Below, piece after piece: positions 1 through 8,131 of a stretch of 49,319 nt of DNA. The stretch spans positions 1-49,319 of the forward strand of contig CAUAGM010000010.1 in the NCBI GenBank assembly GCA_958428545.1. Direction: 5' to 3'. A program made the position numbers and the translations under genes. This DNA comes from an uncultured Arcanobacterium sp. (GTDB taxonomy: Bacteria; Actinomycetota; Actinomycetes; Actinomycetales; Actinomycetaceae). Under the pieces are notes generated by a model. The model saw only the letters and a program-made list of their open reading frames with translations. It was not told the origin of the DNA and did not search any database. Positions within the stretch are counted from its first letter, which is position 1. Each line of letters opens with the position of its first letter.

Positions 1-1
1 C

Positions 2-694
2 TTTAAGCTCGACTCCCTCGTCACCCTTCATCAGCGTAAGCTTACAAAACTCCACACCATCAAAAAAGCACTACTCGAAAAAATGTTTCCCACACCCGGC
101 AGCACTATTCCCGAGATACGCTTTCGGGGTTTTACTGAAACATGGGAACGACGTAAGTTTGGGGAACTATATCGACCCGTATCTGAAAAGAACGATTTGA
201 GCTTCGGACGTGATAAGGCTATTTCCGTTGCAAATATGTACTTCAACCCTGCCTTGTACGTAACCGAGGACTCATATCTAGCAACCTACAACGTAATGCG
301 TCTTGGCGATATTGCTTTTGAAGGCAACCGAAACAAGCGTTTTGCCCATGGCCGCTTCGTTGAGAACACAATTGGAGATGGCATAGTTTCCCACGTCTTC
401 AAGGTGTTTCGGCATGTTGGCGACAATTATGACCTCTCTTACTGGAAGCATGCCATCAACAACGAGAAACTGATGAAGGACGTTTTAACGCGCTCCACAA
501 AAGCATCCACCATGATGCATGAGCTTGTGACGGCCGACTTCCTCGAAGAGTCGACCTTGGTGCCATCCTTAAACGAGCAGCGAGCTATAGGAGCGGCGAT
601 TGACTCAATAGACCACCTCGCCACCCTCTATCAACATAAACTCAATAAACTGCACTGCATCAAAAAAGCACTGCTCGAAAAAATGTTTGTTTGA
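2..694 (+). CDS. hsdS: Type I restriction-modification specificity subunit (HsdS), 3' part
   Basis: The reading frame is open from the left window edge, so the 5' end of the gene lies outside; 230 residues are visible. HsdS gives DNA target specificity to type I restriction-modification complexes with HsdM and HsdR. It is built of two target-recognition domains, each followed by a conserved helical spacer. Both spacers are visible here: one at the left edge ending in KKALLEKMF (DNA 2-88) and one at the C-terminus ending in KKALLEKMFV. They lie exactly 600 bp apart at DNA level, and the intact second target-recognition domain lies between them (begins near IRFRGFTETWERRKFGEL). An ATG at 83 is internal to the first spacer and is not the start. 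The partner hsdM/hsdR genes are not in the window. Family assignment is confident; the recognised DNA sequence cannot be inferred. Confidence 0.9.
   Translation, partial: FKLDSLVTLHQRKLTKLHTIKKALLEKMFPTPGSTIPEIRFRGFTETWERRKFGELYRPVSEKNDLSFGRDKAISVANMYFNPALYVTEDSYLATYNVMRLGDIAFEGNRNKRFAHGRFVENTIGDGIVSHVFKVFRHVGDNYDLSYWKHAINNEKLMKDVLTRSTKASTMMHELVTADFLEESTLVPSLNEQRAIGAAIDSIDHLATLYQHKLNKLHCIKKALLEKMFV
59..688 (+). repeat. Direct repeat pair in hsdS spacers
   Basis: Two near-identical 30-bp copies (59-88 and 659-688, one mismatch) encode the end of the two conserved helical spacers, IKKALLEKMF. Weaker similarity extends upstream to 1-58 and 601-658. Such repeats are the usual crossover points for swapping half-genes between hsdS copies; that role is inference here. 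Confidence 0.85.
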
Positions 695-774
695 TAGAGA
701 AACAAAAAAGAAATAACGCATACTTCATTTTCTTGCTTAAGCCGCAGCCAGATACTTTTTATAGCACCGCTCTT

Positions 775-1026
775 TTATGATGCCGCATTCGCACTGCGCA
801 GCAGCTCAGCGGCATGGGCACGTGCCGCATGGGATTCGCTATGCCCTGAAAGCATGCGAGCTAGTTCTATCTCCCGCTCATCGCCATACACAGCACGAAC
901 GGTTGTGCTCGCGCTGTGCTCGTCACTGCCTTTTGCAATGACGATCTGATCGTGCGCATACGCCGCAACCTGCGCAAGATGCGTGACACATAAAACTTGC
1001 GAATGCTCAGCCAACCGCGCCAAACG
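775..1026 (-). pseudogene. recN: RecN C-terminal remnant
   Basis: About 83 codons match the extreme C-terminus of the DNA repair ATPase RecN: RLARLAEHSQVLCVTHLAQV (the end of the ATPase domain with the conserved VTHLPQVA-type motif) and then the characteristic EIELARMLSG and ARAHAAELL tail. Full RecN is about 550-590 residues. The Walker A, coiled-coil and signature regions are missing. A TAG stop at 1029-1027 sits in frame immediately before the match. Upstream of it, the same frame reads only 27 unrelated codons back to an ATG that overlaps the stop of the methyltransferase gene (ATGA at 1110-1107). No ATG start exists in the remnant; only a TTG at 1023. It is most likely a decayed fragment, with a functional recN expected elsewhere. 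It cannot form a functional ATPase alone. Confidence 0.75.
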
Positions 1027-1106
1027 CTACCCACTAGCGAAAGCAAAAGAAGAATTTACGCTAAGCTGCAGATCTAGCACTTGCTGGCACTCACTCATAT
1101 TCACTC

Positions 1107-1898
1107 TCATGCCCGATGCTGAGCAATCCACCAATGCATTGCAATCGCCGCCGCCGCTGCCACGTTCATCGAGCGAGTAGAGCCGAATTGCGGAATGTAT
1201 ACAAATTTATCGGCAGCTTCGAGCAAATCGGCAGAAATCCCCGTGCTCTCTTGCCCGAAGACCAAAAGCGTCCGCTCAGGAAACTCGGTATGCTCCATCT
1301 GCGTAGAGCCATCCATATTATCCACAGCTACAATCGTATAATCATGCTCGCGCGCCCACTCGGCAAGATCTTGCGGCTTCGGATGATGAATAATATCAAG
1401 GTATTTATCCGTGACCATTGCGCCGCGTCGATTCCATTTGCGCCGCCCAACAATATGCACACCGCCCACGTTAAAAGCGTTCCCCGTGCGCACAATCGAG
1501 CCAATATTGAGATCATGCTCAAGATTTTCAATAGCAATATGCAGCGCAGAAGCATTTCGGCGCAGATCAGCACGGATTGCATCCATCGTCCAATAACGAT
1601 ATTTATCGAGCACATTACGACGATCACCATCTCGCAAAAGCTCTTCATCATAAGGAAAAGCGACGCCACCACTCGCGTCACGCGGCCATTCACCTTCCCA
1701 CGGCCCTACACCCACCTCGGGGCGGGGATAGTCACGCTCGTTTTGTTTATTTTGCAATTGATCGGGTTCGTTTTGCACACACTCGTTTTGTGTATATTGA
1801 AGCTGGTTACGTTCGTCTCGCTCGAAAATATCATGCTCATGTTTGTTTTGTTGGCTTTCTTTCACGCTCCAACAATACGGGTTAGTAGCATTTTGCAA
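1107..1898 (-). CDS. SpoU/TrmH-family RNA 2'-O-ribose methyltransferase
   Basis: The C-terminal ~160 residues carry the SPOUT fold motifs: HIAIENLEHDLNIGSIVRTG (motif 1, with the conserved N and R), LLVFGQESTGISADLL (motif 2, SAM-binding trefoil knot) and IPQFGSTRSMNVAAAAAIA (motif 3). The preceding GVGPWEG and RRNVLDKYRYW are typical of an actinobacterial subgroup that methylates tRNA or rRNA ribose; the exact target is unknown. The N-terminal ~60 residues are a Gln/Asn-rich, low-complexity tail with repeated QNE/QNK steps, which I do not recall in homologues. The start is uncertain: TTG at 1898 opens the frame, GTG at 1865 is an alternative, and no ATG precedes the conserved domain. The stop overlaps an ATG of the RecN-remnant frame. 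Confidence 0.85.
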   Translation of the reverse strand: MQNATNPYCWSVKESQQNKHEHDIFERDERNQLQYTQNECVQNEPDQLQNKQNERDYPRPEVGVGPWEGEWPRDASGGVAFPYDEELLRDGDRRNVLDKYRYWTMDAIRADLRRNASALHIAIENLEHDLNIGSIVRTGNAFNVGGVHIVGRRKWNRRGAMVTDKYLDIIHHPKPQDLAEWAREHDYTIVAVDNMDGSTQMEHTEFPERTLLVFGQESTGISADLLEAADKFVYIPQFGSTRSMNVAAAAAIAMHWWIAQHRA

Positions 1899-1988
1899 AA
1901 ATCACGTACATCGCAAAGTACATCTCAAAAATTTGGCCAGTAAAAGTGGTTTACCTACAGCATATGCCTGTGCCTACCTGTACGTTAG

Positions 1989-2020
1989 ACCTTTAGCTCT
2001 GGATTTCCACAGCTAAAGGT
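1989..2020 (-). terminator. Hairpin after SDR gene, possible terminator
   Basis: A perfect 10-bp inverted repeat (1989-1998 with 2011-2020, 12-nt loop) lies just after the stop of the SDR gene. No convincing U-tract follows on the minus strand, so terminator function is only possible. Confidence 0.35.
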
Positions 2021-2025
2021 GCTTC

Positions 2026-2808
2026 TTATTTCGGTATTCCCGCACTGCGCCCACTCATCTTTGGCCCAGCAACTCGACGCACTAACGCACGTGGAGCAAA
2101 CTTCAATGCCGCATATGCTGCTTTATAGAGCATACCTGGCACTACCAGCACCCGCCGATGGCGAGCCGCATCAAGGGTGGCTTCAACCACTTTCTGGAGT
2201 GAAATAAATGTACACATTGGCCACTGACTCGAATCAACATTCGAACGCTGATGAAACTCTGTATGCATAAGCCCTGGCAGCACTGCCGTCACATTTACAC
2301 CCGTCCCTTCAAGGTCTGATGCTAATCCCTCACTAAACGTTTTCACCCAAGCTTTATGCGCTGAGTACGTGCCTTGCGCCGTCATCGACGCAATAGAGGC
2401 AACGTTGATAATCGTGCCACGCCCCCGCTCTACCATTACTTTCACAGCAGCATGCGTAAGCACAAGCACGGCATTTACCATGACGTTTGCTGCATCCATC
2501 TCTTTTTTCACTACTCCGCTAGAAAATTCCTGCCCAAGTCCGCCGCCCGCGTTGTTGATAAGGAGGGTAATTGGACGCTCATGTGAGAGTAGACGGTTTG
2601 CTACATATTGAACTCCTGCACCTGTGCTCAAATCAGCTGCGAGCACTTCAGCATGCACTCCTGCTTTTAATTCGATTTGCTCAGCCAACTCTTTCAAACG
2701 CTGTTCACTGCGTGCGACAAGCACGAGATCATTTCCCTCTGCCGCGAGCGCCCACGCAAATTCTTTGCCTAAGCCAGAGCTGGCTCCAGTAATCAATGCA
2801 CGTCCCAT
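2026..2808 (-). CDS. Short-chain dehydrogenase/reductase
   Basis: A classical SDR of 260 residues, a cytosolic NAD(P)-dependent oxidoreductase. The Rossmann glycine motif TGASSGLG is at residues 7-14 and the NNAG motif near 85. The catalytic Ser lies in NVASIAS near 136 and the Tyr-x3-Lys in YSAHK near 149. An Arg shortly after the second beta strand (VARSEQR) suggests NADP(H) preference, as known for the family. The C-terminus with its KVV and PG motifs matches the DltE/YqjQ-like group. The ATG start is followed directly by the dinucleotide-binding strand. The substrate cannot be inferred. It is a single gene between the methyltransferase and a serine hydrolase, all on the same strand but with gaps of over 100 bp. 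Confidence 0.85.
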   Translation of the reverse strand: MGRALITGASSGLGKEFAWALAAEGNDLVLVARSEQRLKELAEQIELKAGVHAEVLAADLSTGAGVQYVANRLLSHERPITLLINNAGGGLGQEFSSGVVKKEMDAANVMVNAVLVLTHAAVKVMVERGRGTIINVASIASMTAQGTYSAHKAWVKTFSEGLASDLEGTGVNVTAVLPGLMHTEFHQRSNVDSSQWPMCTFISLQKVVEATLDAARHRRVLVVPGMLYKAAYAALKFAPRALVRRVAGPKMSGRSAGIPK

Positions 2809-3101
2809 ATAGGTAGTGTAGCTTTCACGTGACGATTATGCTCGCCGTTCGAGCATCTAAATCCACTTCCTTCCTAAAAGAAAGCACTTCTCAGCAGCTC
2901 AATTGACGTACTTCCCATCAAGCTCTTCATCATAAAACCACCCTTTCTGTGAGCGATATGCATAACGATGCCGTGGCAGCCGCATACAAAGTTCTGCCAC
3001 TGCCTCTATCAGAAAGGAATCAAGATACTTGAAGAAAGATATACTCGGCATATAGCAACACATATCCAGCTGATTCCCGTTCATGCTATCGCGAAAAGCA
3101 T

Positions 3102-3959
3102 CTATGTGAATGCTCTCATACTCGCAGTAAGCTTTGGCCAATACAGCTTATGCTCAGCTCCAAATGCCTCACGCCCAAGAAAAATTCCTGCCTGCTGCAC
3201 ATCAGGATCCATCCAGATAAAAGAACCTGATTGCCCAAAATGCCCAATGGTCTTCGAAGAGAAATCTTCACTTAACCAATGAGGAGCTTTTCTTCCTCTA
3301 ATAGAAAATCCCAAACCCCACTGGTTGTTTTTTTGTTTCCCGTATCCTGGCAAAATTCCAGGTAAACCATCCCATTGAGGCGTACATGCCTCAGCCCAAA
3401 GGTTACGAGAAATCAGCGTAGGCGAAAGAAGTTCCATCGCAAACCGTGCAAGCGAATCGGCACTCGCCACCCCATCTGCTGCTACTGACCCTGAAGCAAC
3501 TTTTTTACTCCCCTGAGTAATCCACCTGCCTGGAATTAGTTCAAACGTATCCATTCCGAGCGGTTCGGCAAGCTCCCTGCGCAACCACTCTTGAATCGTC
3601 ACGCCAAGCTGGGCTGATACTTCCTCACCCAAAACGTCAAAGCCATAGTTGGAATAGATCCTACGCGTGCCCGGCTTTGCAATTGGTGCGCCCACACCGA
3701 AAGGCAACCCCGAAGCGTGCGCCAAGAGATGCCGAATAGTTGAGCCTTCAGGGCCAGCTGGTTGATCTAAGCTAAGTAAACCTCGCTCTACAGCCATAAG
3801 CACCGCATATGCCGCAATCGGCTTCGTCACCGATGCAAGAGGAAACACCTCATCTGGGTCTCCAACAATCATATCTGGCCCGCTCGGATGCAGCCTCATA
3901 TACACGTGATCGAAACTGAAATCGTCACCTTGTAAAGGATCAAAGCTCACGGCACGCAC
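3102..3959 (-). CDS. Serine hydrolase of the beta-lactamase/PBP-C fold
   Basis: A 285-residue protein of the beta-lactamase-related serine hydrolase family (PF00144). The catalytic SxxK is SVTK (about residues 43-46), the second motif is YSNYG (YxN) near 101, and HFGQSG near 240 stands in for the KTG-like third motif. There is no signal peptide, so it is probably cytosolic, more like an esterase/DD-peptidase relative than a secreted beta-lactamase. The GTG start at 3959 is chosen because a GGAGG sits about 6 nt upstream. It lies 21 bp from xthA, on the same strand, so co-transcription is likely. The substrate is unknown. The 290 bases downstream to the SDR gene contain no gene I can support. 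Confidence 0.8.
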   Translation of the reverse strand: MRAVSFDPLQGDDFSFDHVYMRLHPSGPDMIVGDPDEVFPLASVTKPIAAYAVLMAVERGLLSLDQPAGPEGSTIRHLLAHASGLPFGVGAPIAKPGTRRIYSNYGFDVLGEEVSAQLGVTIQEWLRRELAEPLGMDTFELIPGRWITQGSKKVASGSVAADGVASADSLARFAMELLSPTLISRNLWAEACTPQWDGLPGILPGYGKQKNNQWGLGFSIRGRKAPHWLSEDFSSKTIGHFGQSGSFIWMDPDVQQAGIFLGREAFGAEHKLYWPKLTASMRAFT

Positions 3960-3980
3960 GCCCAGCCTCCACTCGTCTTA

Positions 3981-4889
3981 TCACAGATTTAGCTCGAGAA
4001 TCAGGGGAACGTGATCGGAAGCTCCTTTACCTTTACGCTCATCTCTGTCGATCTCCCCCGAAACTACTGCATCAGCAAGGCTTTGGCTCCCATACGCATA
4101 ATCGATTCGCATACCTTCATTCTTTGGAAAGCGCAGACGCTGGTAATCCCAGTAGGTATAGTTGGTGACGATCGGACGGCTCAGCTCACGAAGCCCCGCA
4201 CTTTCAAAACTAAAGAACGCTTCTCTCTCGGACGGCGTCATATAGAGATCAGACTCAAGCTCTGTTCGATTCCACACGTCTGCGTCGGTAGGAATCACGT
4301 TCCAATCACCCATGAGCATAAGCGGGCGAGAATCGCCTAATCGAGATGAACGAGGAGAGGAAAAGCTCTCTGCTCCAGCTAGTGCCGTAGCCGTCATCCC
4401 ATTATGTCGTTCGCGTGCATAGGCGCATAAACGTTTAAGAAAATCGAGCTTGTAATAATAATGAGGATCGCCGATAGCTCGTCCGTTGGGGACGTATAGG
4501 CTCCATAATTCAATACCTGGATGAGAGGAACTCGCACCGACGATCGCCCCTAGTGCACGAGCTTCTGGCACACCGCTATCAATATATGTGATACCTGCAC
4601 TGCGCTCTTCTATCGACGGCTCTCCTTTTTCAAAACCAGGTTGATGAGGAAATTCCGTGCGCACACACTCCAAACCAATACGCGAAATAATAGCGACACC
4701 ATTCCACTGATTGACGCCATGAGCTGCAACTTCATAGCCTGCCTGCACAAATACATCGACAGGAAACTTATCGCCTGCGCACTTAATCTCTTGTAGAGCA
4801 AGGACATCGAGATCGTGACGCTCGAGCACATCACATACTCGCTGCACTCGCGCTCGAATTGAATTCACATTCCACGTGGCAATTTTCAT
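3981..4889 (-). CDS. xthA: Exodeoxyribonuclease III
   Basis: AP endonuclease/3'-5' exonuclease of base excision repair, exonuclease-endonuclease-phosphatase fold. Motifs in order: WNVNSIRAR at the N-terminus, LALQEIKC with the metal-binding Glu near 34, YVPNGR, GDWNVIPTDADV (catalytic Asp/Asn, near 193-204) and a C-terminal SDHVPL with the catalytic Asp-His. The length of 302 residues exceeds the usual 260-270. The excess is partly a Ser/Arg-rich insertion just before GDWN (near SFSSPRSSRLGDS). ATG start at 4889. It is followed at 21 bp by the serine hydrolase. Confidence 0.93.
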   Translation of the reverse strand: MKIATWNVNSIRARVQRVCDVLERHDLDVLALQEIKCAGDKFPVDVFVQAGYEVAAHGVNQWNGVAIISRIGLECVRTEFPHQPGFEKGEPSIEERSAGITYIDSGVPEARALGAIVGASSSHPGIELWSLYVPNGRAIGDPHYYYKLDFLKRLCAYARERHNGMTATALAGAESFSSPRSSRLGDSRPLMLMGDWNVIPTDADVWNRTELESDLYMTPSEREAFFSFESAGLRELSRPIVTNYTYWDYQRLRFPKNEGMRIDYAYGSQSLADAVVSGEIDRDERKGKGASDHVPLILELNL

Positions 4890-5406
4890 GTATTCACACT
4901 ATCGCGAGAAAACCTTAAATAGAAGAGCCGCTACACTATGCATATATGAAGATTTAATGATGCTTAGGATCCTCACTCTAAGCAATTTTCGAAGAATCGC
5001 TTCCAGAGTGTGCGGTTTTTGCTAGTTGGTATGCAAAAATCCTCAGGCTTAAGAGATCTCCCATATCCCGTAAGCCAAAATGAAGTATCGAAATGTGATC
5101 TCGGTTATACATATAGATATACAATAAGCTACGATTGTGACATGGATAACACAGGCAGATATTCAACGCTTGAAAGCTCCACCCCAACGATCGTGGCAGG
5201 AGTGAAGTTTTTAACTGCGCCTGATCCCTTGCTTAGTCTGCGCACGCCGTGGTTTGCGCCGAATCTTTATTCGCCAAGAATTACTATGCGCAGCAGTTCA
5301 GATTTTCCCAAGCACGCAGAACTCCTCAATTGCGACGACCCATCCTATATACGCTCGTACCACAACCATCCGTCAAATTTCGGCAAAAATAAACAATAAA
5401 ATAAAG
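4890..5406. other. Gene-poor stretch
   Basis: No gene is supported here. A 129-codon plus-strand frame (5010-5399) exists but has no ribosome-binding site, no recognisable motif and an internal composition unlike its neighbours. The T-rich minus strand at 5381-5405 is probably the tail/terminator of the SRP RNA gene. Confidence 0.4.
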
Positions 5407-5491
5407 GCTCCTCACGCACCCGCCAGAGCTTCTGGTTCCTTGCTGCATTCCTGCCCTGGGGAGGTACAAAAGATAACGCCACGTGAGGAGC
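5407..5491 (-). ncRNA. ffs: Bacterial small SRP RNA (4.5S type)
   Basis: About 85 nt folding into one long hairpin. The ends pair (5407-5416 with 5482-5491), and the apical domain carries the conserved GGAA tetraloop with its flanking asymmetric loop: CAGGGCAGGAATGCAGCAAG is the signature of SRP domain IV, the binding site for Ffh. It functions with Ffh and FtsY in cotranslational membrane targeting. A U-rich run (minus strand, 5405-5381) follows. It starts only 2 nt after the 3' end of tRNA-Ser on the same strand, so the two are almost certainly one transcript. The ends are set by pairing and could shift by a few bases. Confidence 0.92.
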
Positions 5492-5493
5492 TG

Positions 5494-5578
5494 CGGGGCA
5501 TGGGGGATTCGAACCCCCGAGGGCGTGAACCCAACACGCTTTCCAAGCGTGCGCCATAGGCCGCTAGGCGAATGCCCC
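5494..5578 (-). tRNA. tRNA-Ser (anticodon GGA)
   Basis: Class II cloverleaf of 85 nt: acceptor arms 5572-5578 and 5495-5501 pair perfectly, discriminator G, long variable arm, T-arm GGTTCGAATCC-like. The anticodon loop is CTTGGAAA with anticodon GGA (reads UCC/UCU). No CCA is encoded. The 3' end is separated from the SRP RNA by two nucleotides. Confidence 0.95.
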
Positions 5579-6139
5579 TCGCACTGTTTTATACAGCAAA
5601 AGAAATTCTAACTGGCATTGAAGATATTTGGAAATCACACAAGCCTAGAGTGATGACACCTACACAGCTAAGAGAAGTTTTCTGCGCACACTACTATCAC
5701 TGATGCCACCAAAATTTCCGGCGAGGTGTGAAGTTTCCTGCGCGCTGTCGGCACGCGAAGCACGGGATACAGGCACTAATCAATACCCCGCACTCTATTC
5801 TAGACAGCATTTTTTAGGAACAACCGTTCAACAAGAACGCATAGCATAACAATGCATAGCAGTGTCGCCCCTACACTCTATTGTGAAGAGCATCGTGATA
5901 CGATTCGATTTCTCTACTGCAGCAACGAAACCTTCTAAATACAACACAAAGTGCCCTATAAGCCCATAAACCTCTCCTACGACGCACAATTGCGCTGATG
6001 TATTGTAGAAATCAAAAGACATGAACTTATCGCAACACCAGAATCTCACAAGAAGAGGAACATCTTGGCACAGATATCCGTACGGATATTCCGACACTAC
6101 ACACTAAAAATTTTTTTTAAATTTTGCGCTACATAACGT
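5579..6139. other. Gene-poor stretch between tRNA-Ser and tRNA-Thr
   Basis: No gene is supported. An 89-codon minus-strand frame at 5828-6097 lacks a ribosome-binding site and a recognisable domain. A TATAAA-like box (minus strand, about 5590-5595) upstream of tRNA-Ser could be its -10 element. An A/T-rich block lies at 6108-6125. Confidence 0.35.
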
Positions 6140-6176
6140 AAAAACAGGACGCTCGCTTATATCTAAACGAACGCCC
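6140..6176 (-). terminator. Intrinsic terminator of tRNA-Thr
   Basis: On the minus strand, downstream of tRNA-Thr, a 12-bp stem (6165-6176 with 6147-6158, including G:U pairs) with a 6-nt loop is followed closely by a T-run. Confidence 0.75.
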
Positions 6177-6182
6177 AAGCGG

Positions 6183-6255
6183 AGCCGCCTGAGAGAATCG
6201 AACTCTCGACCTATTCATTACGAGTGAATCGCTCTGCCGACTGAGCTAAGGCGGC
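6183..6255 (-). tRNA. tRNA-Thr (anticodon CGU)
   Basis: 73-nt cloverleaf; acceptor arms 6249-6255 and 6184-6190 pair over 7 bp. The D-arm starts TTAGCTCAGTCGG, the anticodon loop is CTCGTAA with anticodon CGT (reads ACG), and the T-arm is GAGAGTTCGATTCTCTC. No encoded CCA. Confidence 0.95.
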
Positions 6256-6557
6256 GTGCCTAGAATGTTTGAACTATTTATCGTAGCCGATACACAAACA
6301 AACACAGCGTAGCTAATCTACCTAATAACTGGCACTATTTTCAAATGCAGCGCACATGAGCTTTCCAGCTTTTACATTGAGCATAGCGTAAGAGCATGGA
6401 GTACGAGCAGAGAGCACATACGTTCGTACGCTCTTATATCCCTTCACTCTCCCCTTGAAATAACGCAAAGTTTGCCAGAATCTCTTGACATCCCGTAATT
6501 CACACAGGAATCGAAATCCATACAAGCATACGCAGCAAAAACTGTTGAACAGAAATA
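6256..6557. other. Gene-poor stretch
   Basis: About 300 bases between tRNA-Thr and the lipoprotein gene. Open frames here are short and lack ribosome-binding sites; nothing else is recognised. Confidence 0.35.
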
Positions 6558-6593
6558 CTATTGCGCTATTGGGCACTATTGCGCTATTGGGCA
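6558..6593. repeat. Perfect 18-bp tandem duplication across a stop codon
   Basis: Units 6558-6575 and 6576-6593 are identical. The second unit holds the TAG stop (6586-6584, minus strand) of the lipoprotein gene, so the duplication created a second in-frame stop just downstream. Confidence 0.9.
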
Positions 6594-8131
6594 GGGCAGA
6601 TGAGGTTCTTCTCAGGCGCACTGCCATTGAGCAGATAGGCGTTGATCGGATCGCTGACGCAGTCTGTTGAACGCCCATATGCCGTATGCCCTTCACCTTC
6701 CCAGGTGATAAGCGTTGCATTTTCTAGTGACGAGCTAAGATCTTCTGCCCACGAATAAGGGGTAGCAGGATCACCTTTCGTACCCACAACAACAATCAAA
6801 TCCGAACCGCTTGCCTTGAAATTTCCCACTCTGTGATCAGGCTGATATGGCCAGCGCGAACACATCGTATCGTCATACCCAAACACAGGACCAAACACAG
6901 GAGCCGCCTCAGAAAGCTCTTTAGCCTGCTGTATCCAATCATCTTCTGTGCCCTCAGCAGGATAATCAGCGCAAGTAATCGCAGCATTTGCCTCAAAAGA
7001 ATTATTAGCAAATACACCATCAGAGCGATCTAAATAATTATCAAAAAGCGTCTGAAATAAACTCGCATCATTTTTATTGATGAGATCATTAAATGCTTTG
7101 GTGAGAGTTTTATAATCGGAAGTATAGAGCGGAGTAATGATTCCATAGAGCAATCCAGATTCCGTAAGCGGCTCGTCTGGTTTCGACGTTTTCAGCGGCT
7201 CTCGCAAGGCTTTCTCAAAAAACCCACTCACTGTCGCGCGCGCTTCATCCAGCGTGCCAGAAAATGGGCAGTTTTTCGTATGAGCGATACAATCGTCAAG
7301 ATATGTATTGAGAGCTTGTTCAAACCCAACCAACTGCTCTTTTGCCTGCTCAAAGTTAGTGCGCGTGGAAGCCATTGCCCCATCAAGCACCATACGGCCT
7401 ACATTCTTTGGAAAAAGTTCCGCATATTCAGCTCCCAGCTCTGTGCCATAAGAAAAGCCTACATAATATAGCTTCGGATCTCCCTCAACATGGCGAATCA
7501 CGTCCATATCACGCGCCGCATTTTCCGTTCCCACAAACGGCAAGAGATTGCCAGATTTTTTTTCACACCCTGCCGCGAAAGTCTCAGCATCAGCACGTGA
7601 TGCCTTTCTTCCCTCAGGAGTATCGGGATAGCTGGCTTCCACAAGTTTGCTCAATTCGTTATCTTCCAGGCAGTCAATCGGGCTAGAATCGTTCACGCCT
7701 CGCGGATCAAAGCCGACAATATCGAAGTGCTCAAGAATAGGGCGAGGAAAATACCCCTTTGCCACTCGCGCCAAATCTTGCCCGCTGCCGCCAGGACCTC
7801 CCGGGTTTACGAGCAAGGTGCCGATACGCTCACCGTCAGCTGGACGCTTCACTGCTGCAATACGGATGACGCTTTCCGAAGGGTTGGAATAATCGAGCGG
7901 CACAGTGTATGCCCCACACCTAAGACCATCGCCACTGCAATCTTTCCACGTGACGCCTTGACGGTAATATGCGCCCAAACCCTCGGGGATTTCCGGCATA
8001 GGAGCATCAATTGCGTGTGGTTCCAGTGATACTGGTGACGACGAACCAGCCCCACTTCCAGCCTTCCCGCCAAACACACACGAACTCAACAAACATACGA
8101 GAGCACTAATAACCGCAATACACCTCATCAT
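6584..8131 (-). CDS. Secreted lipoprotein alpha/beta-hydrolase, tripeptidyl aminopeptidase family
   Basis: A 515-residue exported hydrolase of the actinobacterial tripeptidyl/proline aminopeptidase type (peptidase S33, alpha/beta fold with TAP-like C-terminal domain). The start at 8131 gives a compact signal peptide ending in a lipobox, LLSSC with Cys18, so the mature protein is probably lipid-anchored outside the membrane. The frame continues 25 codons further up (8206), but those residues precede the signal sequence. Motifs: LLVNPGGPGGSG (oxyanion region), VGFDPRGV, nucleophile GFSYGTE (Ser of GxSxG), Asp in GTKGDPATP, and His in GEGHTAYG. It probably releases N-terminal di/tripeptides from extracellular peptides. 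Monocistronic; its stop lies in an 18-bp duplication. Confidence 0.87.
   Translation of the reverse strand: MMRCIAVISALVCLLSSCVFGGKAGSGAGSSSPVSLEPHAIDAPMPEIPEGLGAYYRQGVTWKDCSGDGLRCGAYTVPLDYSNPSESVIRIAAVKRPADGERIGTLLVNPGGPGGSGQDLARVAKGYFPRPILEHFDIVGFDPRGVNDSSPIDCLEDNELSKLVEASYPDTPEGRKASRADAETFAAGCEKKSGNLLPFVGTENAARDMDVIRHVEGDPKLYYVGFSYGTELGAEYAELFPKNVGRMVLDGAMASTRTNFEQAKEQLVGFEQALNTYLDDCIAHTKNCPFSGTLDEARATVSGFFEKALREPLKTSKPDEPLTESGLLYGIITPLYTSDYKTLTKAFNDLINKNDASLFQTLFDNYLDRSDGVFANNSFEANAAITCADYPAEGTEDDWIQQAKELSEAAPVFGPVFGYDDTMCSRWPYQPDHRVGNFKASGSDLIVVVGTKGDPATPYSWAEDLSSSLENATLITWEGEGHTAYGRSTDCVSDPINAYLLNGSAPEKNLICPAQ

Noticed and set aside
2899..3141. 80-codon minus-strand frame overlapping the end of the serine hydrolase
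   Set aside because: It starts only at a TTG inside the hydrolase gene, has no ribosome-binding site and no recognised motif; most likely a chance frame.
5010..5399. 129-codon plus-strand frame before the SRP RNA gene
   Set aside because: No ribosome-binding site at any start, no domain, and it runs antisense into the SRP RNA tail.
5828..6097. 89-codon Cys-rich minus-strand frame
   Set aside because: No ribosome-binding site; composition looks like random sequence between two tRNA genes.
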